Source of the DNA: Desulfovulcanus ferrireducens
Lineage (GTDB): Bacteria; Desulfobacterota; Desulfovibrionia; Desulfovibrionales; Desulfonatronovibrionaceae
Assembly: GCF_018704065.1 (NCBI RefSeq)
Contig: NZ_JAGUQP010000002.1
Span: forward strand, 1-64,000
Reading direction: 5' to 3'
DNA length: 64,000 nucleotides
The notes below the pieces were generated by a model, which saw only the letters and a list, made by a program, of their open reading frames with translations, did no database searches and had not been told where the DNA came from. Both the position numbers and the translations under genes were made by a program. Shown one piece after another: positions 63,804 through 64,000 of the stretch. Numbering within the stretch: position 1 is the stretch's first letter; every line of letters begins with the position of its first letter.

Positions 63804-64000
63804 TCAAGAGGTTAAGGTAGCCTTTTGATATTCGTAAATAAAAGTAGCGTAGCTGTCATAGTCTAAAAATTTGATTTCTTGTTTACCAAAGTCGCCAGCC
63901 AGAGTTAGTTTAAAAATCTTATTGGCCCCATCATTTTCTATACATTCCGATTTTTGCTTAATTTGATTCAACGGAATTTTTTTACTAAATATTAACCACC
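63804..64000 (-). CDS. Hypothetical protein, C-terminal part (cut by window edge)
   Basis: The last 65 codons of a minus-strand gene, ending NDGANKIFKLTLAGDFG and, after a further 20 residues, YEYQKATLTS, with a TGA stop at 63806-63804. The composition is protein-like, with alternating hydrophobic residues suggesting beta strands. Not recognised; its start lies outside the window. Confidence 0.55.
   Translation of the reverse strand, partial: WLIFSKKIPLNQIKQKSECIENDGANKIFKLTLAGDFGKQEIKFLDYDSYATFIYEYQKATLTS

Overview
The window looks like a chromosomal segment of a Gram-negative, anaerobic bacterium, most likely a sulfate-reducing or related member of the Desulfobacterota (Desulfovibrionales-like, low GC, possibly thermophilic). 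The reasons are indirect: a tungsten-type aldehyde:ferredoxin oxidoreductase with its own MoaD/MoeB pair, ADP-heptose and heptosyltransferase genes (so an LPS outer membrane), a type II secretion operon ending in a delta-type GspN, a TrmO-class II aldolase fusion, and a candidate selenoprotein. No rRNA or species marker is present, so the assignment is an inference.

Layout. 1-775: dispersed repeats only. 776-7.6 kb: cobM, moaA, LPS heptose genes, a lipid-linked sugar transferase and a PAP2 phosphatase. 7.7-12.3 kb: cell-wall amidase, glmS, a complete MITE, rdgB. 12.3-20.2 kb: PAS histidine kinase, the MoeB/MoaD/AOR cassette, and a divergent LytTR regulator next to acs with a good LytTR-type operator between them. 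20.3-29.8 kb: ordinary housekeeping on the minus strand (radical SAM, TPR lipoprotein, hisG/hisI, rlmN, HD/CCA-like protein, pyrD/pyrK, recN). 30.5-35.2 kb: CgeB-like glycosyltransferase, orphan oppBC, gpsA. 35.2-50.2 kb: a near-complete type II secretion operon (TPR lipoprotein, gspC, D, E, F, an A/B fusion, G, H, I, J, K, L, M, N); only the prepilin peptidase is missing. 50.2-53.7 kb: AT-rich DNA, then a tiny lipoprotein and a large orphan exported protein. 54.1-55.6 kb: three tandem Hsp20 genes and tRNA-Leu(UAA). 55.7-60.3 kb: phosphodiesterase, UvrD-type helicase, thiL. 60.3-64 kb: a DUF5714-like candidate selenoprotein, an AhpD-like protein, the TrmO/aldolase fusion and a gene cut by the window edge.

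Three things stand out. (1) The gene at 60344-61162 can be extended upstream through an in-frame UGA to a start with a Shine-Dalgarno sequence. The UGA follows a Cys codon and is followed at 21 nt by a hairpin with a GGUC loop, closely matching the bacterial SECIS layout; this is a strong candidate selenoprotein. (2) The intergenic space is full of non-coding mobile repeats: a 295-bp element with 13-bp inverted ends and an 8-bp target duplication, a related family with GAGTCTGTGGCC ends and 4-bp duplications, and a ~150-bp palindromic element nested inside it. One copy sits inside the secretion operon and supplies the last base of the gspE stop codon. (3) Short degenerate repeats (GTGTTA, TTGAATG, ACGTTCG, AATTCGTG types) occupy spacers and run into the start of genes, especially the cleaved leaders of the pseudopilins GspH, I, J and K.
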